Origin: Candidatus Wallbacteria bacterium
Lineage (GTDB): Bacteria; Muiribacteriota; UBA6191; JACPRK01
Reading direction: 5' to 3'
Length of the DNA: 6,278 nucleotides
Assembly: GCA_016199905.1 (NCBI GenBank)
Contig: JACQFU010000347.1
Coordinates: 1 to 6,278, forward strand
Position numbers and translations under genes: made by a program. The notes beneath the pieces were generated by a model. It was not told the origin of the DNA. It did no database searches and saw only the letters and a list, made by a program, of their open reading frames with translations. The stretch's first letter is position 1. Every line of letters starts with the position of its first letter. Shown in pieces: positions 1 to 5,631 of the stretch.

Positions 1-21
1 AAAGTGGTCTGCGAGGTCCAT
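1..21 (-). CDS. Possible start of a downstream gene (partial)
   Basis: An ATG on the minus strand at 19-21 opens a frame that reads MDLADHF to the window edge, with no stop in the seven visible codons. It lies 29 bp beyond the methyltransferase stop, on the same strand, which is the usual spacing for the next gene of an operon. No clear Shine-Dalgarno is visible, only a weak GAG. Seven residues are too few to identify a family, so this is no more than a plausible start. Confidence 0.22.
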
Positions 22-50
22 GCGAGGCTCGGGGTCCGCGGCCCGGAGTG

Positions 51-791
51 TCAGGCCTTCCTTGCCAGGCAGTATAGCGACAGGCCGATAGGGAAGTCGA
101 CGGCGCCGAGGAGTGAGTTCTCCAGTCGCAGCGCGGCGTGAAGGATGGCGTTGACGGCCGGGCCGGGCATCTCGACGTCGCTCTTGGCGGGCATCTCGCC
201 GGGGACTGGGCGCCGGGTCTTGCGCACGAGCCAGGCGATCGGGAAGAGCAGCGAGTTGCGATAGGTCACTCGGATCGGCTCGAAGCCGTGGGTGGGCAAG
301 AGTTGGAGAAGATCGGCTCGAGTGAATCGGCGGCGGGTGTGAACGACGACGTCGTGGGTGCCGCGCATGCTTTCGAGCGCCGGGAGGTTCATCAGCAGGA
401 CGCCGCGAGGTTTCAACACGCGGCGAAACTCCGCCAGGGCAGGGGCTTCGTGCGCGGTGCGGTGGTAGAGGACGTCGTTGCTGACGATGGCGTCGAAGGT
501 GGCGCCGGCAAACGGGAGGCACTCGACGCTGGCCCTGGCCGTTGCCGCGAGGCCTCGTCCGCGGGAGTGGCGCAGGGCGTCCTCCGAGAGGTCGACGCCG
601 ACCGCGAGCGGATAGCGCGGCCCGAGCGTCGCGAGCAACCCGCCGGTTCCGCAGCCCGCGTCGAGCACGACGCATCCGGGTGCCGGGGGCATCGCGCGCT
701 GCAGCCATGAGAGCGTCAGCTCCCAGAGCCCCTGGTACCACCAGTGGCGGTCCTCGACCTCGCGGATCGTGTCGTATTCGTGCCGTTCCAT
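51..791 (-). CDS. Class I SAM-dependent methyltransferase
   Basis: The 246-residue protein has a Rossmann-type class I methyltransferase fold. Motif I is VVLDAGCGTG (residues 41-50), the SAM ribose-binding acidic residue is D67 in VGVDLS, and the motif around residues 98-110 (TFDAIVSNDVLYH) precedes the EFRRVLKPRGVLLMN strand (121-135). These match the Methyltransf_11/25-type families. The N-terminal EVEDRHWWYQG (11-21) is typical of methyltransferases found in glycan and glycolipid clusters. The C-terminal part (about 174-246) is more hydrophobic and may contact membrane or a lipid-linked substrate. The gene follows the glycosyltransferase by 42 bp on the same strand, so the acceptor is plausibly a sugar or lipid made by that enzyme, which is inference. 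The ATG at 791 has no obvious Shine-Dalgarno, but the conserved N-terminus begins right after it. The exact substrate cannot be read from the sequence. Confidence 0.9.
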   Translation of the reverse strand: MERHEYDTIREVEDRHWWYQGLWELTLSWLQRAMPPAPGCVVLDAGCGTGGLLATLGPRYPLAVGVDLSEDALRHSRGRGLAATARASVECLPFAGATFDAIVSNDVLYHRTAHEAPALAEFRRVLKPRGVLLMNLPALESMRGTHDVVVHTRRRFTRADLLQLLPTHGFEPIRVTYRNSLLFPIAWLVRKTRRPVPGEMPAKSDVEMPGPAVNAILHAALRLENSLLGAVDFPIGLSLYCLARKA

Positions 792-833
792 GGGCGGGGG
801 AGCCGACGCGCGGCTGGCCCGGCAAGCGGCAAC

Positions 834-1613
834 CTACGGCTTGCGCGGGCTTGCGGCCGGCTGGCCGGCAGGGCCTTGCAGGTGCTCCTTGCGCACCACC
901 AGCTTCCACCAAAGGCCGAAAAGGTTTACGGCCACCGTGAAGAGCCGCTTGAAGTTGAAGAACTGCGAGGTGCCATACGCGCGGTGGAAGTGGTGCACCG
1001 GCACCTCGGCAAAGCGCGCCGGCAAGTCGGTGAGCTTCTTGATCATCTCCACGCAGATGACGCCGCTGTCGTACTCCAGGTGGATCCGCTCCAGCGCTCG
1101 GCGGCGGATCAAGCGGAAGTCGCAGTCGACGTCGCGCAGACCAAAACCGAAAGCGAACTTCATCAGGTGGTGATAGATGCGGCCGATGAGGATGCGATGC
1201 ACCGGGTCGTGGCGCTGGATCTTGTAGCCGTTGACGACGTCGGTCTCGGGACGCAGCGCACGAAGCAGATCGCGCAGCTCGGTCGGGTCGTACTGCATGT
1301 CGCCATCGGTGTAGAAGACGAGCTCCTTGGTGCTGTTGGCGAATCCGCTGCGGAGCGCTCCGCCGTAGCCGCGGTTTTTCTCGTGGTAGACCAGCCGCAG
1401 CTGCGGGTAGTGAAGCTTCAACTCATCCAGGAGCTCGCGGGCGTGATCGCTGGAGCCATCATCGATCACGAGGATCTCGTAATCGTCCGTGAGCTGCCGC
1501 AGCGTCAGGTCGGTGAGCGCGATCATGCTGGCGATCGTGCCCCCGTCGTTGTAGCAGGGGAAGAAGGCCGAGATGGACGGCGGATCGAGGAGCTTGTCTG
1601 GGACAGAAGGCAT
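834..1613 (-). CDS. Family 2 glycosyltransferase, polyprenyl-phosphate hexose synthase type
   Basis: The 259-residue GT-A enzyme most likely moves a sugar from a nucleotide donor to a polyprenyl phosphate, or a related acceptor, on the cytoplasmic face of the membrane. Visible family 2 motifs in order are FFPCYNDGGTI (17-27), the nucleotide-binding DDGSSD (51-56), NRGYGGALRSG (80-90), the metal-binding DGD of YTDGDMQYDP (101-110), VDCDFRLIRR (162-171) and the acceptor-side HHFHRAYGTSQFF (207-219). This pattern matches the dolichol-phosphate mannosyltransferase (DPM1-like) branch. There are no C-terminal transmembrane helices, only a hydrophobic, aromatic stretch at about 225-240, so it is probably peripheral or soluble. 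The start at 1613 leaves a short leader before the first beta strand and has only a weak AGG upstream. The tail after residue 244 is Pro/Gly/Ala-rich and probably disordered. The methyltransferase lies 42 bp downstream. The sugar and acceptor are unknown. Confidence 0.92.
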   Translation of the reverse strand: MPSVPDKLLDPPSISAFFPCYNDGGTIASMIALTDLTLRQLTDDYEILVIDDGSSDHARELLDELKLHYPQLRLVYHEKNRGYGGALRSGFANSTKELVFYTDGDMQYDPTELRDLLRALRPETDVVNGYKIQRHDPVHRILIGRIYHHLMKFAFGFGLRDVDCDFRLIRRRALERIHLEYDSGVICVEMIKKLTDLPARFAEVPVHHFHRAYGTSQFFNFKRLFTVAVNLFGLWWKLVVRKEHLQGPAGQPAASPRKP

Positions 1614-1630
1614 GCAAGTGGCCTGGTCTT

Positions 1631-1646
1631 GGCGGAAAACGTGCCA
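1631..1646 (-). promoter_or_regulatory. Candidate sigma54 (-24/-12) promoter before the glycosyltransferase
   Basis: On the minus strand this 16-mer reads TGGCACG-TTTT-CCGCC. It has a perfect -24 half (TGGCACG) and keeps the -12 GC at the exact GG-N10-GC spacing, but the TT before the GC is CC. It lies in the 118-bp gap between the J-domain gene and the glycosyltransferase and points at the latter. The predicted transcript would start only about 7 nt before the ATG at 1613, which leaves almost no leader, and this weakens the call. A GCCTGC/GCAGGC inverted repeat at 1680-1707 lies in the same gap but has no T-run. Confidence 0.25.
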
Positions 1647-1731
1647 GGTGCTCGGCAGTGGCGCGGCGCAGGATACAACGCCTGCGTGCTGGCGTCGAGA
1701 AGCAGGCTGCCGCCCACAGCCTATTCCGCTC

Positions 1732-2163
1732 TCAGCCCTTGTCGCCTCGGGCTTTGAGATGCGCCTCGAGCTTCTGGTACGACTCGTTGAGGAGCGCGGT
1801 CAGCTTCGTGGCGGACTCGCGCTTTTTGGGCTCGTTGGCGAACTTGTCGGGATGGTACTTCTTCATCAGCCGCTTCCAGGCCGCTCGGACGGTCTTGAGA
1901 TCGGAGCCGGACGGGCAGTCGAGATTGGCGTAGGCCCTGCCGAGGTCGGCGGTTGTGCCCGCGTCGCGGCGCTGGTGGTTTTCGCTCTGCTGGCGATCGT
2001 GGCCCGCCTGGCGCGCCTTGGCGGCGTAGAACCAGGCCTCGTCGTCCATCGTGGCGCCGTCCTCGGAGAGCGGGTCGTCCGGGCCGCCGCGGTAGTGAAG
2101 GTCGTCCAGCTTGGCGTTGATCTGGCTTTTCAGGATGCGCTTCGCCCGGTCGATGATGCCCAT
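1732..2163 (-). CDS. Small J-domain (DnaJ-like) co-chaperone with PspA/Vipp1-like N-terminal helix
   Basis: The 143-residue protein carries a C-terminal J domain (about 72-139) with the HPD tripeptide at 104-106, in a basic helix II ending KKYHPDKF. J domains stimulate the ATPase of DnaK/Hsp70, so this should recruit Hsp70 to a particular site or client. It lacks the Gly/Phe, zinc-finger and C-terminal domains of true DnaJ. The first 20 residues (MGIIDRAKRILKSQIN...) look like the amphipathic membrane-binding helix that opens PspA and Vipp1 (MGIFSRF..., MGLFDRIKR...). Residues 24-71 form a polar, probably disordered linker. The frame stays open to a TTG at 2226, but that codon lies inside the -35 box of the promoter described at 2198-2226. 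The ATG at 2163 has GGAGG 10 nt upstream and begins the PspA-like motif, so it is the chosen start. It is downstream of the PKD gene, with its own promoter. Confidence 0.88.
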   Translation of the reverse strand: MGIIDRAKRILKSQINAKLDDLHYRGGPDDPLSEDGATMDDEAWFYAAKARQAGHDRQQSENHQRRDAGTTADLGRAYANLDCPSGSDLKTVRAAWKRLMKKYHPDKFANEPKKRESATKLTALLNESYQKLEAHLKARGDKG

Positions 2164-2173
2164 CAGATCGCTG

Positions 2174-2178
2174 CCTCC
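2174..2178 (-). promoter_or_regulatory. Shine-Dalgarno site of the J-domain gene
   Basis: GGAGG on the minus strand, 10 nt before the ATG at 2163. It sits within the roughly 26-nt leader predicted from the promoter upstream, so promoter, ribosome site and start codon agree. It decides between this start and the TTG at 2226. Confidence 0.7.
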
Positions 2179-2197
2179 GCGTCGGCTCCCAGACCGA

Positions 2198-2226
2198 AAT
2201 ATAAGCGGGCCGGCGCGAAGTGTCAA
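2198..2226 (-). promoter_or_regulatory. Sigma70-type promoter of the J-domain gene
   Basis: On the minus strand a perfect -35 hexamer TTGACA (2221-2226) is followed by exactly 17 nt and then TATATT (2198-2203), five of six matches to TATAAT. Transcription should begin near 2188-2191, giving a leader of about 26 nt before the ATG at 2163. The AT-rich -10 stands out in GC-rich surroundings. The -35 box overlaps the TGA stop of the PKD gene (2223-2225), so the end of one gene and the promoter of the next share bases. Confidence 0.8.
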
Positions 2227-3278
2227 CGCGGGGCGATCCGGCGGCGGCGCGAGACAAGCGCGGCAAACGGAGTCAGCAGAGCCAACAGGTCCAGGGATGA
2301 GCCTCCTGCGGCGGGCATCGAACAGCCCGACGAACCGCCCGCGGCTGTCGGAGCAGCCAGGACCTGCACGGTGAGGCTGTCCTCGCCCTTCTGCTGGCCG
2401 TCGTCGGCGCTGAAGCGGAAGCCGTAGAAGCCGGCAACGGGCGGCACGAAGGTGGCCGTCGGGCGGGCCCGGTCGGTCATCGCGAGCTGGGCCGCAGGAC
2501 CGCTTTCGTAGGTCCAGCGCAACGTCACCGAGTCCGGGCCGCGAGGCGCGAGGACTCGGGCCGACAGCGTCACGGCCTTCCCGGCCACGCCGACTCGGTC
2601 GCCGCCCGCGTCGACGGCTGGGGCCGAAGGGGGCAGGTCGAGCAGAATGACGGTCGTCGAGAGCGGAACGCTGGCGCTGACCCCGTCGCTAACGATCAGC
2701 TCGATGGTGGCAAAGCCGGGATCGAAGGAGCGAAACGAAATCTGTGGCGTGTCGACTGCGGACAGGCGCACGGGATTGCCGAAGGTCTGGCGCCAGGAGT
2801 AGGCGAGAGCGACCCCGGACGGGGAGGTGCTTCCGGCTGCGTCGAGCGTGATCCGGTCTCCGGTACGGGCCTGGGACGGAGCACGAACGATCGCCACCGG
2901 CCGTTGCACGGGGCCCTGACCCGACGCGCGCACGCGCAACGCCTTGGAGTTGGCGAAGGTGCCGTCGTCGACGGTCAGCTCCACGAAGTAGTCTCCGGGG
3001 ACGTCGCTGGTGAAGGACGCGAGGGCCGTGTCGGCGCCAAACAGCACGGCCTGGCTGCTGGAGGGCAGCCCCGCAAATCGCCACCGGTAGACGAGCGGCT
3101 GGCCCTCGGGGTCGAAGCTCGCGCGGCCGTCGAGCAGCACGGAGGTGCCCGTGGCGACGTCGCGATCGAAGCCAGGAACGGCCGTCGGCGGCTGGTTCTG
3201 CAGGGCTTGGAGCCCCGAGGCGAGCCAGAGGCCCAGGACGATCGGGCAAAGGGAACGGAAGACCGCGCGCGCGATCAT
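2223..3278 (-). CDS. Secreted PKD/Ig-like repeat protein with MYXO-CTERM-like sorting tail
   Basis: The 351-residue protein is predicted to be exported and surface-anchored. Residues 1-26 form a signal peptide (basic start, hydrophobic core about 11-20, cleavage likely near AL-QNQ). Three beta-sandwich repeats follow at about 30-117, 126-212 and 219-308. The first two show PKD/REJ-like signatures: LDGRASFDPEGQPLVYRW, LTVDDG, LDAAGSTSPSG..YSW and LIVSDG. The third has LRWTYESGP and SADDGQQKGEDS. The last 39 residues are a Gly/Ser linker with a Cys in SSGCSMP (C319), a hydrophobic segment (about 329-342) and RRRR, which is the layout of Cys-containing C-terminal sorting tags such as MYXO-CTERM. 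PKD folds usually serve adhesion or binding, and no catalytic domain is present. The ATG at 3278 has a weak AGGG upstream. The gene stops 59 bp before the J-domain start. Its ligand is unknown. Confidence 0.88.
   Translation of the reverse strand: MIARAVFRSLCPIVLGLWLASGLQALQNQPPTAVPGFDRDVATGTSVLLDGRASFDPEGQPLVYRWRFAGLPSSSQAVLFGADTALASFTSDVPGDYFVELTVDDGTFANSKALRVRASGQGPVQRPVAIVRAPSQARTGDRITLDAAGSTSPSGVALAYSWRQTFGNPVRLSAVDTPQISFRSFDPGFATIELIVSDGVSASVPLSTTVILLDLPPSAPAVDAGGDRVGVAGKAVTLSARVLAPRGPDSVTLRWTYESGPAAQLAMTDRARPTATFVPPVAGFYGFRFSADDGQQKGEDSLTVQVLAAPTAAGGSSGCSMPAAGGSSLDLLALLTPFAALVSRRRRIAPR
2226..2342 (-). other. C-terminal protein-sorting signal (Cys, hydrophobic helix, poly-Arg)
   Basis: This segment encodes residues 313-351 of the PKD protein. 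In order it has a Gly/Ser-rich spacer, C319 within SSGCSMP, a second Gly/Ser spacer, about 14 hydrophobic residues (LDLLALLTPFAALV) and RRRR near the end. Tripartite tails with a conserved Cys are known from MYXO-CTERM, JDVT-CTERM and Synerg-CTERM proteins, where they are thought to be cleaved by intramembrane CAAX-type proteases and anchored through the cysteine. Which of these subfamilies applies cannot be settled by eye. Confidence 0.6.
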
Positions 3279-3585
3279 AGCAACCCTGTCTTCGACACGA
3301 TCGGGGGGGAGGGCTGAGGAGTGTCACCCGAGGGAACAGCGGCGCGCGGCAGGCAGGGCGGCAGGCTTGGGCGGACGCAGGCATGCATCGTCGACTAGCG
3401 AAGAGCCGGACTCACGCTTGGAGGGGCTGCCCGGGCCACAGGTCGCGACCCGCCGGTCCAGAGTAACCTCAGTCACCTTACGAGCCGGACGGGGACAAAA
3501 GAGTCTCGGCCAACCGAGTCCGCTTGAGACCGTGGTCACGGACGATTGGTCCCCTAGATGGCGACCCGGAGAAAATCCGCCCGGC
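3279..3585. other. Divergent intergenic region without a recognised gene
   Basis: This stretch separates the minus-strand PKD gene from the plus-strand oxidoreductase, so it should hold promoters for both arms. No TTGACA/TATAAT pair with proper spacing was found for either direction. Short inverted repeats are present: CTCGG-CCAA-CCGAG at 3505-3518, CCGTG-GT-CACGG at 3530-3541 and CGGA-GAAAA-TCCG at 3567-3579. The 10-mer GGTCCCCTAG at 3548-3557 recurs with one change as GGTCCCCTGG at 3591-3600. The open frames here are short, Arg/Ser/Pro-rich and show no family motif. No tRNA, CRISPR or known riboswitch was recognised. Confidence 0.6.
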
Positions 3586-5631
3586 ATGGCGGTCCCCTGG
3601 AGTAAACGATCGATATCGTTGTGGAAGCCGGTTCCGGGTGCGCTCGCCGGGCGTCGGCGCTTCGGCGCGCCAGCCGCGGTTCGGCGGGCTGGTACGACGC
3701 TTGCCGTGCGGCCAGTCGTGTCTGCGCACCACGGAGACGGAGGCCCGTTCGCGCGCCGCGGGCGATTGCCCGACGGAGCGTACTGGCGCGAGCAGATTCG
3801 CTGTCAGGCGGCCTGTCCTGTGCACACGGACGCGCGAGGCTACGTGCGGGCCATCGCCGAAGGGGACTTCGAGCGAGCCTACGTGATAGCGCGGGGGCCG
3901 AACCCGCTGGCCTCGATTTGCGGCAGGGTCTGCGGAGCGCCCTGCGAGACGCAATGCCGCCGCGGCGAGTACGACAAGCCCGTCTCCATCCGGGCATTGA
4001 AGCGCGTGGTCTGCGAGTCCTTCGGGCCCGAGCGGCGCGCCGCGGGCGGTCGAGGGTTGCACGACTACCTCCGGGAGGCGGCCGTCCGCTTCGGCGCGCA
4101 CCATTGCCAGGACAAGGAGGAGCTGCTGCCGATGCTGCAGGCCCTCACGGCGGGCGAGGTGCCTCGCGTGAAGGGCAAGAGCGTGGGGATCGTCGGCAGC
4201 GGCCCGGCCGGCCTGGCCGGGGCGCACGACCTGGCGCTGCTGGGCTTCGACGTCACGATCTACGAGCTGGAGCAGTTCCTTGGCGGCATGCTGATGGTGG
4301 GCATCCCGGAGTACCGCTTGCCTCGCCAGGTGGTTCAAGCGGAGGTGGAGGTCATCACCTCTCTGGGAGTCAAAGGCGTCACCGGATGCACCGTAGGCAA
4401 GGATGTGACCTTCCCCCAACTGCGGGAGCGGCACGACGCCGTAGTCATTGCCGTGGGGATGAAGGCAAGCCGCAAGGCTCCTTGCCCGGGCGCCAACGCC
4501 GCCGGGGTCCTGGGCGGCGTCGAGTTCCTGCGAGAAGTCTCGCTGGGGCGGCCGCCGGTGCTCGGCTCCCGCATCGTCGTCATCGGGGGCGGCAACGTCG
4601 CCTACGACGTGGGTCGAACCGTCGTGCGCCAGACCAGCGTCGACGCGGCCCGCACGGCCAAGCGCTCCAGCGGCGTGGCGCAGGTCTACCTTTGCTCCCT
4701 GGAGTCGCTGGAGGAGATGCCCGCCGACGACGTCGAGATCCTCGAGGGAGACGAGGAGGGGCTGATCCGCATGAACAGCATGGGCCCCAAGGAGATCCTC
4801 ACCGACCCTGCGGGGCGAGCCAGGGGCGTGCTGTTCCAGAAGTGCCTGCGAGTGTTCGACGAGCAGCGCCGGTTTTCGCCGCTCTTCGACCCGGAATCGC
4901 TGACGGAGATCGCTTGCGACTCGGTCCTCATCTCGATCGGCCAGACCTTCGACCTGTCCTTCGTCGACGCCGCGCGCGACGGGCTGGAAGTGCGGCCGAA
5001 CGGGACGATCCTCTGCGACCCGGTCACGGGCGTAACCAAGGCGCCGGACGTCTACGTAGCCGGCGACCTGGCCTACGGGCCGAAGCTCCTCATCCACGCC
5101 GTGGCCAGCGGCAAGGCCGTCGCGCGGGCGATCTACGAGCGGGCCACCGGGCGCCGGATCGGCCACGAGGCGACCGAGATCCACTTCCCCGTGACGCGGT
5201 ACGGCCGGGAAGACGGTTACGAGAAGACGACGCGCGTGGAGCTGAGGACCACGCCCCCGGAGGAACGCCTTCACGACGTGAAACGGGTGGTGGAGAAGAC
5301 GCTCACGCTGCAGGCGGCGCAAGTCGAGGCCGCGCGGTGCCTGGACTGCGGAGTCAACACGGTCTTCGACGGCGAGAAGTGCGTGCTCTGCGGCGGTTGC
5401 GTGGACGTTTGTCCCGAGACGTGCCTTCGGCTGGTGCCGCTGGCGGGTCTGACGACGGGCGTGGATCTGGACCCGGGATTCGCCGCGGAGTTGCCGCCGG
5501 ATGCCAGCGCCATCCTCAAGGACGAGACGATTTGCATCCGCTGCAGCCTCTGCGCCCAGAGGTGCCCGGCAGACGTCATCACGATGGAACGGTTCCTCTA
5601 CCGGGAGACGCCAAGATGCCAGGAAGACTAG
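3586..5631 (+). CDS. GltD-like FAD/NAD(P)H oxidoreductase with N- and C-terminal iron-sulfur motifs
   Basis: From the outermost ATG this is a 681-residue cytoplasmic flavoprotein related to the glutamate synthase small subunit, NfnB and AegA. The N-terminal Fer4_20-type module has C73 and C77 (CQAACPVH) and C112, C116, C120, C124 (CGRVCGAPCETQC). The FAD site is GIVGSGPAG (201-209) with E227, followed by GGMLMVGIPEYRLP (233-246). The NAD(P)H site is GGGNVAYD (334-341), and the second FAD motif is AGD (492-494). C585 and C588 (ARCLDCG) precede two ferredoxin motifs, C599/C602/C605/C609 and C650/C653/C656/C660, each predicted to bind a [4Fe-4S] cluster. No glutamate synthase large subunit is nearby. 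Instead the Rieske gene overlaps the 3' end by 16 nt, so electron exchange with a Rieske/cytochrome b complex is inferred. The start is uncertain: conserved sequence begins near 3781, and the GTG at 3718 (residue 45) is a good alternative. Confidence 0.9.
   Translation: MAVPWSKRSISLWKPVPGALAGRRRFGAPAAVRRAGTTLAVRPVVSAHHGDGGPFARRGRLPDGAYWREQIRCQAACPVHTDARGYVRAIAEGDFERAYVIARGPNPLASICGRVCGAPCETQCRRGEYDKPVSIRALKRVVCESFGPERRAAGGRGLHDYLREAAVRFGAHHCQDKEELLPMLQALTAGEVPRVKGKSVGIVGSGPAGLAGAHDLALLGFDVTIYELEQFLGGMLMVGIPEYRLPRQVVQAEVEVITSLGVKGVTGCTVGKDVTFPQLRERHDAVVIAVGMKASRKAPCPGANAAGVLGGVEFLREVSLGRPPVLGSRIVVIGGGNVAYDVGRTVVRQTSVDAARTAKRSSGVAQVYLCSLESLEEMPADDVEILEGDEEGLIRMNSMGPKEILTDPAGRARGVLFQKCLRVFDEQRRFSPLFDPESLTEIACDSVLISIGQTFDLSFVDAARDGLEVRPNGTILCDPVTGVTKAPDVYVAGDLAYGPKLLIHAVASGKAVARAIYERATGRRIGHEATEIHFPVTRYGREDGYEKTTRVELRTTPPEERLHDVKRVVEKTLTLQAAQVEAARCLDCGVNTVFDGEKCVLCGGCVDVCPETCLRLVPLAGLTTGVDLDPGFAAELPPDASAILKDETICIRCSLCAQRCPADVITMERFLYRETPRCQED
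3605..3620. repeat. Inverted repeat AACGAT-CGAT-ATCGTT
   Basis: Two 6-bp arms are separated by a 4-bp CGAT, in an AT-richer patch of otherwise GC-rich DNA. It lies just inside the longest version of the oxidoreductase frame. If translation really begins at 3718, this would be untranslated leader or promoter DNA and could serve as an operator. No regulator gene is visible in the window. Confidence 0.35.

Noticed and set aside
1680..1707. GCCTGC/GCAGGC inverted repeat as a terminator between the J-domain gene and the glycosyltransferase.
   Set aside because: Six-bp stem with a 16-nt loop and no T-run on the minus strand, so it does not look like an intrinsic terminator.
744..1757. A 337-residue plus-strand frame opposite the glycosyltransferase and methyltransferase start.
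   Set aside because: Its composition is typical of an antisense frame of a GC-rich gene, and the opposite strand carries all the conserved family 2 motifs.
2164..2226. Longer form of the J-domain protein starting at a TTG.
   Set aside because: The TTG lies inside a perfect -35 hexamer, so it would be upstream of the transcript. The ATG at 2163 has the ribosome site and the conserved N-terminus.
3524..3560. TTGAGA at 3524-3529 and TAGATG at 3555-3560 as a promoter for the redox operon.
   Set aside because: The spacer is 25 nt, far from 16-18, and the -10 match is poor.
3324..3587. An 87-residue minus-strand frame in the divergent intergenic region.
   Set aside because: No motif, no ribosome-binding site, low-complexity Ser/Pro/Arg composition. 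It is not distinguishable from chance.
3478..5322. A 614-residue open frame on the minus strand, opposite the oxidoreductase.
   Set aside because: It is His/Arg/Gly/Asp-rich with no family motif and mirrors a clearly conserved plus-strand gene. High GC keeps antisense frames open.
3621..5615. Upstream extension of the Rieske frame, which stays open for about 665 codons and could suggest a fusion protein.
   Set aside because: The extension is Arg/Gly/Ala-rich shadow sequence in another frame of the oxidoreductase. The ATG at 5616 has a proper Shine-Dalgarno and directly precedes the twin-arginine motif.
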